From contig JAPLJF010000034.1 of the NCBI GenBank assembly GCA_026388715.1, positions 1 through 64,000 of the forward strand: 64,000 bases of DNA, in the 5' to 3' direction. A model generated the notes under the pieces. It had not been told where the DNA came from. It saw nothing but the letters and a program-made list of their open reading frames with translations, and did no database searches. The stretch comes from Deltaproteobacteria bacterium (GTDB lineage Bacteria; Desulfobacterota; Desulfobulbia; Desulfobulbales; Desulfocapsaceae). Shown here one piece after another: positions 45,814-55,113 of this stretch (position 1 is its first letter; every line of letters starts with the position of its first letter). The position numbers were made by a program, and so were the translations under genes.

Positions 45814-48800
45814 TCATTGTTCCTGCACATGCATGAATTTTTTTATCGGCTCTGGGTTTTTGATCACCATAAGACCCTGGCCTGTTGGTGGAATCCCCTT
45901 GAACCCGGGAGATTTACGACCACTTTCCTGGGTAAGAGCATCGGACATATTTAGTTCCTTGATCTCACCGGTGGATACCTGCACCAGAGCTTTCCCCTGC
46001 ATTGCAAAAGTCACTTGGCCACCGGTTTTGTAATCCAGTGCCCAGAGATACGTGGTGCCGCCAAAGCTGCAGACATCAGCGGTCGGGGCAAAAGACAGGA
46101 AATAAATGGCACCAAGGGTGTCTGGTGTGGGGTTTGAAATAACACGCTCCGCACTCATTGGAGCCACCGCTGCGCCCATGTTGATAAACCAGCCTTTTTG
46201 CGCGGCCGTTAATGGTAATGTATCGCAGGTTTGTCCGCTTGGACAATCAGCTGTTATAGAACACGTCCCCCCTGACGAAGAGCACACTTTCGTCAGCGTT
46301 GTCTGATCTTTCAGGTCAGCCAAGGCAACCGGGGCAATCGTGGTGGGAGTGCTCGTACAGGTGGGAAACATGCTGTTGTTTGCTGCATCAAAGCAGGGTT
46401 CTTGAATGCCGAACAGCTTGCGTTGCGTGGCCAGGTCATCCTGCTTGTAAAAATAGCGGCCTTCAGCGAAATAGAGCCAGAGCTTTCCGCTTGACCGGTC
46501 AAGAAGATTCACCACGGAGGTGGTGACCGGCCCGATATTATCTATTACCTTGCTTACCGTCCAGTTGGCGGGATTGATATCGTCATTGATCACGAGCCGC
46601 AGCACCCCGCCGTTGATGGTGTCCTTGACATAGCCGATATAAACGGCATTATCCTGATAGTTGCCGATCTCACTGGGCCTGTCCTTTTGCAGGTCGAGCG
46701 CGCTGGTGGAGATGGACCCTGCGAAGGCATTGGTGACGCCGGTATCTATGGTGCGCAGCAGCGCTCCTGTCTTGAGATCGAGCACAAAGAGTTTCAGATT
46801 CTTGTCCGAGGTGCCCTTGAATTCCAGGTTTTTAATAGGACCGGTCGATCCTGATGCCAGGATGGCGAACCACCTGCCATTTGTATTAACGCATTTTCCA
46901 TTTGTGGCAATATCGCCGCAAGCGGTGTCCGTAGTGCATACATAGTTGCTGATTGCACACCGTTTCTCGCTGCCGCCGACCTTGACAATCGCTGAACCGA
47001 CGTTAGTAACACCCAAATCGGCATTGCTGAACTCCCACAAGAGTTGTGGAGTCGCCTGATCAGTCACATCAAGGGCGAAGTATGATGACCAGCCAACTGA
47101 CTTACCCCCGACCGAAATTGGCGTGCCGATTCGATCAGGGTCGATGGCGGGGACGCATGTCCCATTATTATTGATGGGATTGCAATCGCTGTCCGTTGTA
47201 CATGCGGTGAAGTTTTTCTCGCACCACTTGGTGGTGGGTGTCTCGCAGGTGGCGCCACCTATTCCTATGCTGCCGACCAGGGTGGTGTGCCAGCTTGTTT
47301 TTGCGAAATCCACAACGCCACTGTCAACACATGTTTCGCTTGTGGGACAATCTGTGTCGATATTGCAGGCTAGTGTTGTGCTTGTGGAGCACACCTTTTT
47401 TATCGTGGTGAGTTTCGGACAGTTCCAGTAATCAGTTAGTGTACAGGTCGATGGTTTATTGATGGAGACGTCTGTTATCACTGTCGGGCCATCTACCATA
47501 TAGATGTGGCAGTAGTCCTCATCGTGAAGGTATTGCAGATAAGGAAGGACATTTTTGGGGATAAAGGCATAACTTTCAGAACCAATCCCTCCTGTGCCGG
47601 TGCCGCCTTCCTGTTTAGCTGCTTCATACCAGTTTTTCCCTGGCCACTTCTGGAGCAACTTGCCAAGCTTAAAGGCATGCAGCATTCCATCGTTAGCGCC
47701 GACAAAGGCAAGCTGCCTGTCCATATAATCATTACTTTTGATGAAATTACTATAGGTTTGGTCGTTGTAGCCAAAGGGAGACTGGACATTGTAATTGTTC
47801 AAATATCCTGGCCCCATAATACGCGGGGTAGATGAGATAATATCGCCCAATTTCCAGACATGTGTTTCCTGGGTACAGGTTTCTCTGATTGTGGTGCTTG
47901 GGGGGATAAGTGGGCAATCAGCATCACTGTTGCATGGACTCTTCCTTGCAGAACAAACCCCCGCAATCACGGTCCTGCTTCTTCCTGCTTTGGAACAATT
48001 GGCTGTTCCGCATTCGCAGGCCGCGCCTGCGGCATCCACGCAATCATAACCGCGAACATAATTAATGGTTGTATTGGCGTCGGCGCTCACGGTCTGGCCC
48101 AAATAATCATCGAGCGTGGCGCTGTTTGTCGTGTCGAATGACATCAAAGTTGGTGGGGTTGGTGGGGTTGATGATGTCGAGGCTAATACGTCCACCGAGG
48201 TGTAGATTTTTCTGGCGGTTGGATCCGTCCACCAGAGGTTGAAACCAGCGCGCCAGATGGGAACGGTTTCTTCTATTGGCACAGTGCCTAAGTCTGTATC
48301 ACCGTAGCCTGTTCCATTTGTATCCTTCCAACGATGCGCCAGTGTCTTGTTCACGGTCGTATCATATGCAAAGTTTGTGATATAATCCTGCTTAAGGTCG
48401 AGCAGCGTGTATGGTGTGGCCGCAGTAGCTCCTTCCCTGACCGTATCCTCTCGAATCTGTGAGTATGTAAAATACGGATCCATATAATACCAGTAATTCA
48501 TCAGATCGCTGGTCCAGGAGACCTCCGTGCCGCCGTCGAATGACCGATCGGGATAAAACAGGGCCTGCATGAGATTGGCGCCACTGCCCTCACTGGAACT
48601 CAATACCGAAACCGCCGTACCGGATGAGGCCTTCTTGAGGATGTCCAGAATAATGGTCATTATCCTGTTTTTTATCTCCAAGGCATCGGTCGCCTTAAAG
48701 AAGGTATCAGGAATGCCGTCACCATCCTTGTCCCAATCCGAGGAAGAAGGCGGCAGTGCGGTGCACGGGCTGCCCTTGCCATCAGAGTTACAATCATCCA

Positions 48801-50139
48801 CATTGCAAGTAACTTTAGGGTAATCCGTCTTATTGCCCGGCCAGGTCTTGGTTGTGTCGAAAGAGCCGTACATGGCCACATTCTTCAAGGCTTGCTCGCC
48901 GGTGCCACCCAGCCACAATCCGACGGTATAGATGGATTCCACATTGGATGCTATATTTCCGGCGGGAACATTGGTGAAGCCCTTTTTGTGCAGCCAATAG
49001 GCGGGGACAACGGGATCGGCCGATGGTTTTTCATAGGCAGTGTCGATGGAGCAGGTGGAGCTCACTGAACCGCTCTGCCCCCCCATGTTCCACTGGCCGT
49101 CGGTAAGCAGGATCATGAAATTCTTGGCACAGGGCACGGAAACTAATTCACCGGGATCGCATACGCCGTTGTTATTGACATCCGGACATTGATACATGGG
49201 GTTCTTCCATTCATTGCCCGCACCCGTTTGCGGCGCAGGACCGCCAAAAACAGCAGATTGCTGGGCAAGGTAGGCATAAGCAGCCCACAGTGCCGGACCC
49301 ATTGGAGTTGCGTCAGCCGGCGTTATTCCATTGACTGCCGTGATCGTATTTTTGTAGGGGTTAAGGGCGTCGACATTGTTTGAACCGGTAAAATCACCAA
49401 GAAGAACAGTATTCTTCACTCTATCATCAGCAAAAAACATCCCACCAATGCGTGGCTGCAGAGCCAATGCCTGGAGCTGATACAGAACCCCCCCGTCATT
49501 TCCCGTGATACGATCCCATCGGGCCTTCACTTTAACTCCTGAGGTGGTTGTTATGGTGCAACCAGTGGCGTCACAAGTCAGGGTGTTGAGGGGGTACAGA
49601 CTTGGGTCGCAAGCTTGAGGACTGAGACTGCTTGTGCAACTATCAGGTTTTCCACCGGTCATCGCCCATCGCAACAGGTCCATTCTGCTCATGTTGAGAT
49701 AATTCAAATAATTACCGTTAATACCACAATCAGGGACTGTCCATTCACTACAACAAGCCCACTTGCTGCCTTTACAACCATGTCCACCCTTTATGCACCC
49801 ACCCATGTTGGCTGCATAACAGCTCCAATCACCCGTACACGTACTGGGGCAAGAAACGACACCCTCCTCATAATAAACGTTATCAACAGTACTCTGCACA
49901 TAGTCTTTTGAAGGGTCAAAATAGCCTTCATACAGCTTCGTGGGGACATATGCAGTGCTGTTATAAGAGTACGCCTTATACCCCATGCTGCCACTGGTAT
50001 CCACCATCAACAAGACATTCGGGGCAGCAGCAGTATTGATAAAGGGCGGAGTCTGACAATAATCAGTCATGTTGGCGGCAATGGCATTTCCCGCCAGCAG
50101 ACAACATGCCATTGAGGCAAATAATATAAGTCTGCGCAT
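45814..50139 (-). CDS. pilY1: PilY1-type pilus tip adhesin
   Basis: A 1441-residue secreted protein. The signal peptide is ~1-22 (MRRLILFASMACCLLAGNAIA). The N-terminal von Willebrand factor A domain has the MIDAS motif DTSGSMG (Asp47). A DKDGDGIPD loop near ~450 can bind Ca2+. The C-terminal ~700 residues form the PilY1 beta-propeller (WKLGDIISSTPRIMGPGYL..., FAFVGANDGMLHAFKLG-like blade). An unusual feature is five cysteine modules of the kind C-x2-D-x-D-C spread along the chain. It is the central adhesin and Ca-dependent switch of the pilus tip, and it heads the minor pilins. Confidence 0.93.
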   Translation of the reverse strand: MRRLILFASMACCLLAGNAIAANMTDYCQTPPFINTAAAPNVLLMVDTSGSMGYKAYSYNSTAYVPTKLYEGYFDPSKDYVQSTVDNVYYEEGVVSCPSTCTGDWSCYAANMGGCIKGGHGCKGSKWACCSEWTVPDCGINGNYLNYLNMSRMDLLRWAMTGGKPDSCTSSLSPQACDPSLYPLNTLTCDATGCTITTTSGVKVKARWDRITGNDGGVLYQLQALALQPRIGGMFFADDRVKNTVLLGDFTGSNNVDALNPYKNTITAVNGITPADATPMGPALWAAYAYLAQQSAVFGGPAPQTGAGNEWKNPMYQCPDVNNNGVCDPGELVSVPCAKNFMILLTDGQWNMGGQSGSVSSTCSIDTAYEKPSADPVVPAYWLHKKGFTNVPAGNIASNVESIYTVGLWLGGTGEQALKNVAMYGSFDTTKTWPGNKTDYPKVTCNVDDCNSDGKGSPCTALPPSSSDWDKDGDGIPDTFFKATDALEIKNRIMTIILDILKKASSGTAVSVLSSSEGSGANLMQALFYPDRSFDGGTEVSWTSDLMNYWYYMDPYFTYSQIREDTVREGATAATPYTLLDLKQDYITNFAYDTTVNKTLAHRWKDTNGTGYGDTDLGTVPIEETVPIWRAGFNLWWTDPTARKIYTSVDVLASTSSTPPTPPTLMSFDTTNSATLDDYLGQTVSADANTTINYVRGYDCVDAAGAACECGTANCSKAGRSRTVIAGVCSARKSPCNSDADCPLIPPSTTIRETCTQETHVWKLGDIISSTPRIMGPGYLNNYNVQSPFGYNDQTYSNFIKSNDYMDRQLAFVGANDGMLHAFKLGKLLQKWPGKNWYEAAKQEGGTGTGGIGSESYAFIPKNVLPYLQYLHDEDYCHIYMVDGPTVITDVSINKPSTCTLTDYWNCPKLTTIKKVCSTSTTLACNIDTDCPTSETCVDSGVVDFAKTSWHTTLVGSIGIGGATCETPTTKWCEKNFTACTTDSDCNPINNNGTCVPAIDPDRIGTPISVGGKSVGWSSYFALDVTDQATPQLLWEFSNADLGVTNVGSAIVKVGGSEKRCAISNYVCTTDTACGDIATNGKCVNTNGRWFAILASGSTGPIKNLEFKGTSDKNLKLFVLDLKTGALLRTIDTGVTNAFAGSISTSALDLQKDRPSEIGNYQDNAVYIGYVKDTINGGVLRLVINDDINPANWTVSKVIDNIGPVTTSVVNLLDRSSGKLWLYFAEGRYFYKQDDLATQRKLFGIQEPCFDAANNSMFPTCTSTPTTIAPVALADLKDQTTLTKVCSSSGGTCSITADCPSGQTCDTLPLTAAQKGWFINMGAAVAPMSAERVISNPTPDTLGAIYFLSFAPTADVCSFGGTTYLWALDYKTGGQVTFAMQGKALVQVSTGEIKELNMSDALTQESGRKSPGFKGIPPTGQGLMVIKNPEPIKKFMHVQEQ

Positions 50140-50143
50140 GATA

Positions 50144-50455
50144 TCACTCCGTCTCTATTTTGGTTATGGTGTATTTATAGCCTGCCTGGCAACGGCTACT
50201 GTCTATGAAAAAACATTTTTGGTCATCAACATTAAGAACTTTCCCGCCCATGGCCGCGGACAGCTTGAACTGTTGAAGACCGTGACAGCTCTCGGATTTG
50301 ACATCAACACTGACTATCGCATCCTTGGTATTAATCTCCTTGATAATTCCACACAGATACAGTTGGTCAACTGCATCAGCGGCAAAGGCCGAAGAGCAAA
50401 AAACAATGCACGAATAGATAAGGGCACAGCATATCGTCATCCATCTTGATTTCAT
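50144..50455 (-). CDS. Small secreted protein leading the pilus operon
   Basis: A 103-residue protein with a clear signal peptide (MKSRWMTICCALIYSCIVFCSSAFA, cleaved near 25). The mature part has Cys35, Cys57, Cys81 and Cys89, enough for two disulphides, and small beta-type repeats (VDQLYLCGIIKEINTKDAIVSVDVKSESC). It ends four bases before the pilY1 start and has GGAG upstream, so it is surely part of that operon. I do not recognise the family; it may be a periplasmic accessory or tip subunit. Confidence 0.75.
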   Translation of the reverse strand: MKSRWMTICCALIYSCIVFCSSAFAADAVDQLYLCGIIKEINTKDAIVSVDVKSESCHGLQQFKLSAAMGGKVLNVDDQKCFFIDSSRCQAGYKYTITKIETE

Positions 50456-51043
50456 TGTTCGCCTCCGCTTGTTAAATTAGTCAAAATTGGAGATACCAAT
50501 AACAATAATTTATTGATTCCACAGTGACATGCTGATACATGCTGATACATGTTGCCGGTTTTCATGTGCGCCTTAAATTGGAGATAAAGCAAAAGTTTAT
50601 AAACGATCACAGGGCCTTTCAGCTTTCAGGCAGCTATCCCTCTGCCACGAAATGCTCCACAATACAAAGACGAGCAATAACAGCGAGAGCCACTGCCCAG
50701 AGAAACCATTATCCAAAATAATATATGCACTGATTCTTATGCAAAAGTCAAACCATCGGATCACAATTATTCAATCCATTACGACAATCCGCATTTTAAC
50801 ATATAAAATCATCATGATAAAAAACGACAAAAGGGTCAAGAAGGGAAGTGAAAAACCAGTTTCATCCTTTTAGATTATAAAAAAAGTTACCACATAACTG
50901 GATAGTATAAAAAAAATTGCCAGAAAGAGGCAAAAGCAACAACCGAGGACATAGACGTATATTATAACGAGGTCATAAAACAGGGGGAGGGTCGGTCACG
51001 CTGATAACGTTTTTGTATGCTACGGGTAATCGGTTCATGGTTT
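50456..51043. other. AT-rich intergenic region before the pilus operon
   Basis: About 590 bases without a gene I can support; the track ORFs here lack ribosome sites and family features. It holds the upstream region of the pilus operon. GATACATGCT occurs nearly twice in tandem (CTGATACATGCTGATACATG, 50531-50550). No convincing -35/-10 or sigma-54 site was found. Confidence 0.5.
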
Positions 51044-51080
51044 ACCTCTGGTTCCCATGCGGCGCATGGGAACCAGAGGT
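51044..51080. repeat. Family B palindromic repeat, 37-bp perfect palindrome
   Basis: The arms are ACCTCTGGTTCCCATGCG (51044-51061) and its exact complement (51063-51080) around a central G. The inner 25 bases are identical to the copy at 33252-33276. It lies 41 bases after the end of glmM on the downstream side. Confidence 0.9.
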
Positions 51081-51121
51081 ATATTCGCTTTGAAAGTATA
51101 ATATGAATGTGAGATATAGGT

Positions 51122-52480
51122 TCAGCCCAGATCCGCCTTGCTCACCATGGCGCACAGCTCATCGGCCATGGCCTGAATAAGCGGCGCGTCCTGGCCTTCG
51201 ACCATCACCCTGATCAACGACTCAGTGCCGGATGGACGGACCAGGATACGCCCGGTATCGCCCAGCCTCTGTTCCATTACCCGCACGGTGGCTGTAAAAT
51301 CAGGGATATGACCCACATCTATCTTTGACGAGGTGCGGACATTTTTCAGCACCTGCGGAAAGTTTTCCATGACCGTGGCCAGTTCGGAGAGGGGCTTGTG
51401 TTGTTTTTTCATGATGGCGAGCAACTGCAGGGCCGCGAGTATGCCGTCGCCGGTGGTGATATGATCGAGAAAGACCAGATGGCCGGACTGCTCACCGCCA
51501 AAGGAATAGCCATTTTTGCGCATTTCCTCGACCACGTACCGGTCACCGACCTTGGTGCGTACCATCCGGCCGCCCATCTGCTGCATGGCCACTTCCAGGC
51601 CCATATTTGACATCACGGTCGCCACCAGGGTCTTCTTCTTCAGCTTCCGCTGCTTCAGCAGCTCGGCGGCGCAGATGGCCATGACATGATCGCCGTCAAT
51701 GATCCGCCCCTTTTCATCGGCAACAATGAGCCGATCGCCGTCGCCATCAAGGGCCAGGCCGATATCGGCGCCCGTCTGCCGCACCACCTCCGCCATGTGC
51801 TCGGGATGCAGCGCCCCGCAATCTTTGTTGATGTTTGTTCCATCCGGATTCACCCCAAAGGTGGTGACCTTCGCCCCCAGTTCCTCAAAGACATGGGGCG
51901 CCACGCCGTAGGTCGCGCCGTGGGCGCAATCAAGGACGATATGGAAATCATCCAGGGTAAATTTCTGGGGAAAGGTATTTTTCAGAAAAACGATATACCG
52001 GCCCTTGGCATCATCAATACGACGGGCCCGTCCCACCTCATCGGCCACGGGTCTTAATGCCGCCATCTTCTGGGAGAAGATCAGCTCCTCGATCTCCGCC
52101 TCATACTCATCCGACAACTTGAATCCATCACGGGAGAAGATCTTGATCCCATTGTCCTGAAAGGGATTATGGGAGGCCGAGATCACCACGCCGGCATCGG
52201 CGCGCATGGAGGTGGTGATAAAGGCGATACCGGGTGTGGGCAAGGGGCCAACGAGAAGCACATCCACGCCCATAGAACAGATTCCCGCGGCCAGGGCATT
52301 TTCAAGCATATAGCCTGAGATGCGGGTATCCTTGCCGATCACGATCCGGTGCCCATGAGCCCGGTCTTTGACCAGAAAGGCGATGGCCCGGCCGACCTGC
52401 ATGGCAATCTCAGTGGTCATGGGATAGATATTGGCCACCCCGCGTATTCCGTCTGTTCCAAATAATTTTTTCAAGGTCAT
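51122..52480 (-). CDS. glmM: Phosphoglucosamine mutase
   Basis: GlmM converts glucosamine 6-phosphate to the 1-phosphate on the way to UDP-GlcNAc. I use the internal ATG at 52480 ([14 protein letters not shown]), the standard N-terminus, rather than the 17-residue-longer ORF start. The 452-residue protein has the active-site serine in [16 protein letters not shown], the Mg loop DGDGDR and the C-terminal phosphate-binding [15 protein letters not shown]. In Firmicutes and some other bacteria glmM follows cdaA and cdaR (ybbR); here that order is kept, but a toxin-antitoxin pair and a repeat intervene. GlmM is known to bind and inhibit CdaA in Gram-positives. Confidence 0.95.
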   Translation of the reverse strand: MTLKKLFGTDGIRGVANIYPMTTEIAMQVGRAIAFLVKDRAHGHRIVIGKDTRISGYMLENALAAGICSMGVDVLLVGPLPTPGIAFITTSMRADAGVVISASHNPFQDNGIKIFSRDGFKLSDEYEAEIEELIFSQKMAALRPVADEVGRARRIDDAKGRYIVFLKNTFPQKFTLDDFHIVLDCAHGATYGVAPHVFEELGAKVTTFGVNPDGTNINKDCGALHPEHMAEVVRQTGADIGLALDGDGDRLIVADEKGRIIDGDHVMAICAAELLKQRKLKKKTLVATVMSNMGLEVAMQQMGGRMVRTKVGDRYVVEEMRKNGYSFGGEQSGHLVFLDHITTGDGILAALQLLAIMKKQHKPLSELATVMENFPQVLKNVRTSSKIDVGHIPDFTATVRVMEQRLGDTGRILVRPSGTESLIRVMVEGQDAPLIQAMADELCAMVSKADLG

Positions 52481-52541
52481 TCTGTCTTTTAATTTTGATG
52501 ACCTCATAGGTTCGCTTACCTGCGAGGCCATCTTATCTTAT

Positions 52542-52826
52542 TTAACCCGATGCTTCCAATAGTCCGGTTCCCGGTGAAGGTGCAGCCACGATGTAGAGCT
52601 CTCCATCTTCTTCCGCATATAAAATCCCATAAGGAAACCGTCTTATTAAAGACCTTCGGATGTCTTCTCCAATTATTGGCCAAGCCTTTGGATACGCCAT
52701 TGTCCGCTCGATAGTCGCATAAACTTCGACTGCAAAGTCATAACCCAAACTCACTTCACGTTCTTCATAATATTCGATGGCCTGAACAAACTCGGCCTCT
52801 GCCTCTGGATGGAATAAATTTTTCAC
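52542..52826 (-). CDS. ParE/RelE-type toxin, C-terminally frameshifted
   Basis: A 94-residue ribonuclease- or gyrase-type toxin fold: PEAEAEFVQAIEYYEERE, GYDFAVEVYATIERTMAYP, RRFPYGILYAEEDGELYIVA. The family normally ends in (V)AHLHRxPxYWxxR. Here the frame reads AAPSPGTGLLEASG, but shifting by one base near 52583 gives HLHREPDYWKHRVK and a stop at 52538. So either the gene carries a small indel that alters its last ~14 residues and may disable it, or the assembly has an error there. Its ATG overlaps the antitoxin stop (ATGA), the normal coupled arrangement. Confidence 0.85.
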   Translation of the reverse strand: MKNLFHPEAEAEFVQAIEYYEEREVSLGYDFAVEVYATIERTMAYPKAWPIIGEDIRRSLIRRFPYGILYAEEDGELYIVAAPSPGTGLLEASG

Positions 52827-53047
52827 GCGGGAAATCTATTCCAGATCTTTTGAAATACTTCATCTCCCGGGACAGCTTTAACCTGTCCTGTGCGAAGCTC
52901 ATGCAAGCGCCTCCTGGCCACTGACGCCCATTTCTTATCAATATCTGTTTCCGAAGGATTAAGACTCTTCAAGAGAGTGTCAATAACCATAGCTCTCTCC
53001 TCCACAGGAAGAGAAACTGCCTCTGCTATCAAGTCTGTTGTTTTCAT
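52823..53047 (-). CDS. Addiction-module antitoxin (TIGR02574-type)
   Basis: Starting at the ATG 53047, the product has 74 residues: MKTTDLIAEAVSLPVEERAM, then VIDTLLKSLNPSETDID and RRRLHELRTGQVKAVPGDEV, which is the standard pattern of the addiction module component family found with ParE-like toxins. The long ORF from 53200 adds a leader that runs into a repeat element. The gene order (antitoxin first, toxin overlapping) is typical. The pair sits between the YbbR gene and glmM. Confidence 0.85.
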   Translation of the reverse strand: MKTTDLIAEAVSLPVEERAMVIDTLLKSLNPSETDIDKKWASVARRRLHELRTGQVKAVPGDEVFQKIWNRFPA

Positions 53048-53128
53048 TTTACTGCCATTCAATATTGAATGCCTTTGAAGGTAAAAGGATTGACACATTA
53101 ATGACGATTCCTTCTCTTTCTGCTTTAG

Positions 53129-53263
53129 AGCTTGTCCGTAAATAAATCTTTGGTGCTCGCATCCGGCTTTTGGCCGAATTTGACCGCTCCTCAATCGCAA
53201 AATCCTCGCCGTAGCGCTGCTACGGCTGCGGTTTTACTCAATCGTCTCGGCCAAATTCGTCTC
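53129..53263. repeat. Imperfect inverted repeat at the ybbR end (repeat C)
   Basis: GCCGAATTTGACCGCTCC...CTCGCCGTAG on the left and CTACGGCTGCGG...CGGCCAAATTCG on the right face each other across TAGCGCTGCTA (centre near 53218). The left flank GTCCGTAAATAAATCTTTGG may belong to it. The right arm encodes the last nine residues of YbbR (ETNLAETIE). The shape is that of a small inserted palindromic element. Confidence 0.55.
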
Positions 53264-54271
53264 AAAAGGCGGCAACTTCGGTTTTTTTTCACTATACGTC
53301 ACCACCATGGGTTCAACCTTGATAATCTGGATAAGATGATCTAATGAATTTCCCCGGGGGACAACCCGGGGAACAACCTTGACCGTCATCTGCCCTGCGT
53401 CACCATCATCAACAGCAGTCACCTTGAACAGGGACTGCAGATCTTTGTTTTCCCGGGCCAGACTTCTGGGCAAGAGCACGGTAATCGTCACTGTGGAAGG
53501 GGTAACTTGCCGCGCCCCCCCCTGGCTATTCACCTCAATCGGCAACCCGGAGATACGCTTCTCCACAGTTTCCTCCGCAATAACCAGATCAGCGGTTACC
53601 GATGTTTCACCGATCAGATCAAGAAGGGCAGGGTTCAGATCCAGGGGTATCTGTAACTGCGTCGATTGATTCATGCCGCTGATATCAATTATCTGCGTCT
53701 TCAAGGCATTAAGTTGTGTCAATACTGCCTGTGGCCCGGTGATGGAAATGGTCTCCGGTTTCATCCTGATATCCTGCAAAACATAATGAGCTGCCGGATT
53801 CCCTTTGGTTATCGGCTTTACCGCAAGCTGTTTCTGGATAAGCTTATCCATAGAAAAAATAATCGAGTCGGGCTGGGTACGCAGGACTTTTATCCCACGC
53901 GGCACAGAAATCAAGTGAATCTCATTCTTGATCACCATTGTACCAGGAACGGCCTGGGCAAGATCCACCTGTCTCGTGATATCGCCTTTGTCTATCTTCA
54001 AGACCTGACTGCGCGGCCCACTGATTGTGACCTCGATCTCCCGCTTGAACTGATTGGAGATAACCAGATCTCGTGGCAGATTAATGACTTCAAGGGGAAC
54101 CAGCACGTTTTTATCGACGGTGTCATCACCGCCAACGAAATACCAGAGACCCACGGCCAGAATCAAGGAGATAAAACGGAGGGTCCAGTCTTTTGGCCAC
54201 ATCTCCTGAAAACGCCTGAGATCATCAACATGCAACGACTTGTTTAACTGGTTGAATATCTTCATGATCAT
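53234..54271 (-). CDS. YbbR-domain protein (CdaR-like)
   Basis: A 345-residue membrane-anchored protein with four YbbR beta repeats (ISGPRSQVLKI, ITGPQAVLTQL and similar). The start is the ATG at 54271, in an ATGA overlap with the cdaA stop; the 54286 start in the track is longer. One N-terminal helix (TLRFISLILAVGLWYFVGG, ~30-48) holds it in the inner membrane, with the domains outside. CdaR modulates the cyclase CdaA in Gram-positive bacteria. The last residues ETNLAETIE come from repeat C, so the original C-terminus may have been replaced. Confidence 0.88.
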   Translation of the reverse strand: MIMKIFNQLNKSLHVDDLRRFQEMWPKDWTLRFISLILAVGLWYFVGGDDTVDKNVLVPLEVINLPRDLVISNQFKREIEVTISGPRSQVLKIDKGDITRQVDLAQAVPGTMVIKNEIHLISVPRGIKVLRTQPDSIIFSMDKLIQKQLAVKPITKGNPAAHYVLQDIRMKPETISITGPQAVLTQLNALKTQIIDISGMNQSTQLQIPLDLNPALLDLIGETSVTADLVIAEETVEKRISGLPIEVNSQGGARQVTPSTVTITVLLPRSLARENKDLQSLFKVTAVDDGDAGQMTVKVVPRVVPRGNSLDHLIQIIKVEPMVVTYSEKKPKLPPFETNLAETIE

Positions 54272-55059
54272 GATCGACTCACCCAACTCTTCCAGGCCTG
54301 CGGCTGCGGTTCTTTCACCACAAAAATGGCATGGAGTCCCTTGGTCAGGGTCATTTCATCCGTCATGAGCGTCAGCGCGCCATGCTGCACCAGAGAAACC
54401 TCCTGAGTCTCTTCCGAGACGACAACAACCACGGCATCGGTCTCCTCGGACAGACCGATTGCCGCCCGGTGTCTGGTGCCGAATCGTTTGTTGATGTAAG
54501 GATTTTTGGTCAGGGGCAGAATACAGCCTGCCGTCTGAATCCGCCCTTTACGGATAATCACCCCGCCATCATGCAAAGGAGAGACAGGCATAAAGATAGA
54601 GATCAACAGCTCTCTGCTCAAGCTGGCATCAAGATCAGATCCGGATTCCACATAGTCCCGCAATCCGATCTCCCGCTCGAGAACGATCAAGGCGCCAATG
54701 CGCCGTTTGGAAAGATAGAAGACAGCCCGGACAACTTCATCCAGTTCCTTTTCAGCCATATCCGTATTTTTCTGAAAAGGTGATTTTCCCACCTGGGTCA
54801 GGGCCATGCGGATATCATGCTGAAAAACAATCACCACAATCAACAGCAGGGAACTGAGGAAGGTCTTCAACAACCACTGCAGGGCGGCCATATCCAGGGC
54901 TATCGACATGAAATAGACGGCGCTCAGCACCACCAGCCCCAGTATCATCTGCACCGAACGTGTGCCCTTGATAATCAGGATAAGTTGGTGAATGATAAAG
55001 GCCACCACCAGGATATCAAGCATATCCTGCCAGCGGAGTAATTTGAGTATTTCAAGCAT
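54268..55059 (-). CDS. cdaA: Membrane-bound diadenylate cyclase CdaA
   Basis: CdaA makes the second messenger c-di-AMP from two ATP. I use the internal ATG at 55059 (MLEILKLLRWQDML...), the usual start; the ORF to 55113 adds an unlikely proline-rich leader. The 263-residue protein has three N-terminal membrane helices (~10-90) and the DAC domain with the DGA-type motif PLHDGGVII and the RHR motif GTRHRAAIG. It is followed by ybbR and, further on, glmM, matching the classical cdaA-cdaR-glmM order. A c-di-AMP system in a Gram-negative diderm is less studied than in Firmicutes. Confidence 0.93.
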   Translation of the reverse strand: MLEILKLLRWQDMLDILVVAFIIHQLILIIKGTRSVQMILGLVVLSAVYFMSIALDMAALQWLLKTFLSSLLLIVVIVFQHDIRMALTQVGKSPFQKNTDMAEKELDEVVRAVFYLSKRRIGALIVLEREIGLRDYVESGSDLDASLSRELLISIFMPVSPLHDGGVIIRKGRIQTAGCILPLTKNPYINKRFGTRHRAAIGLSEETDAVVVVVSEETQEVSLVQHGALTLMTDEMTLTKGLHAIFVVKEPQPQAWKSWVSRS

Positions 55060-55113
55060 AGGATCAGGGACCAGGGGACAGGGAACAGGAGACAGGGGGA
55101 ACAGATCAGTCAT

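Noticed and set aside
50531-50550. Tandem CTGATACATG as a regulatory repeat
   Set aside because: Only two short copies, with no promoter elements nearby; could be chance in AT-rich DNA.
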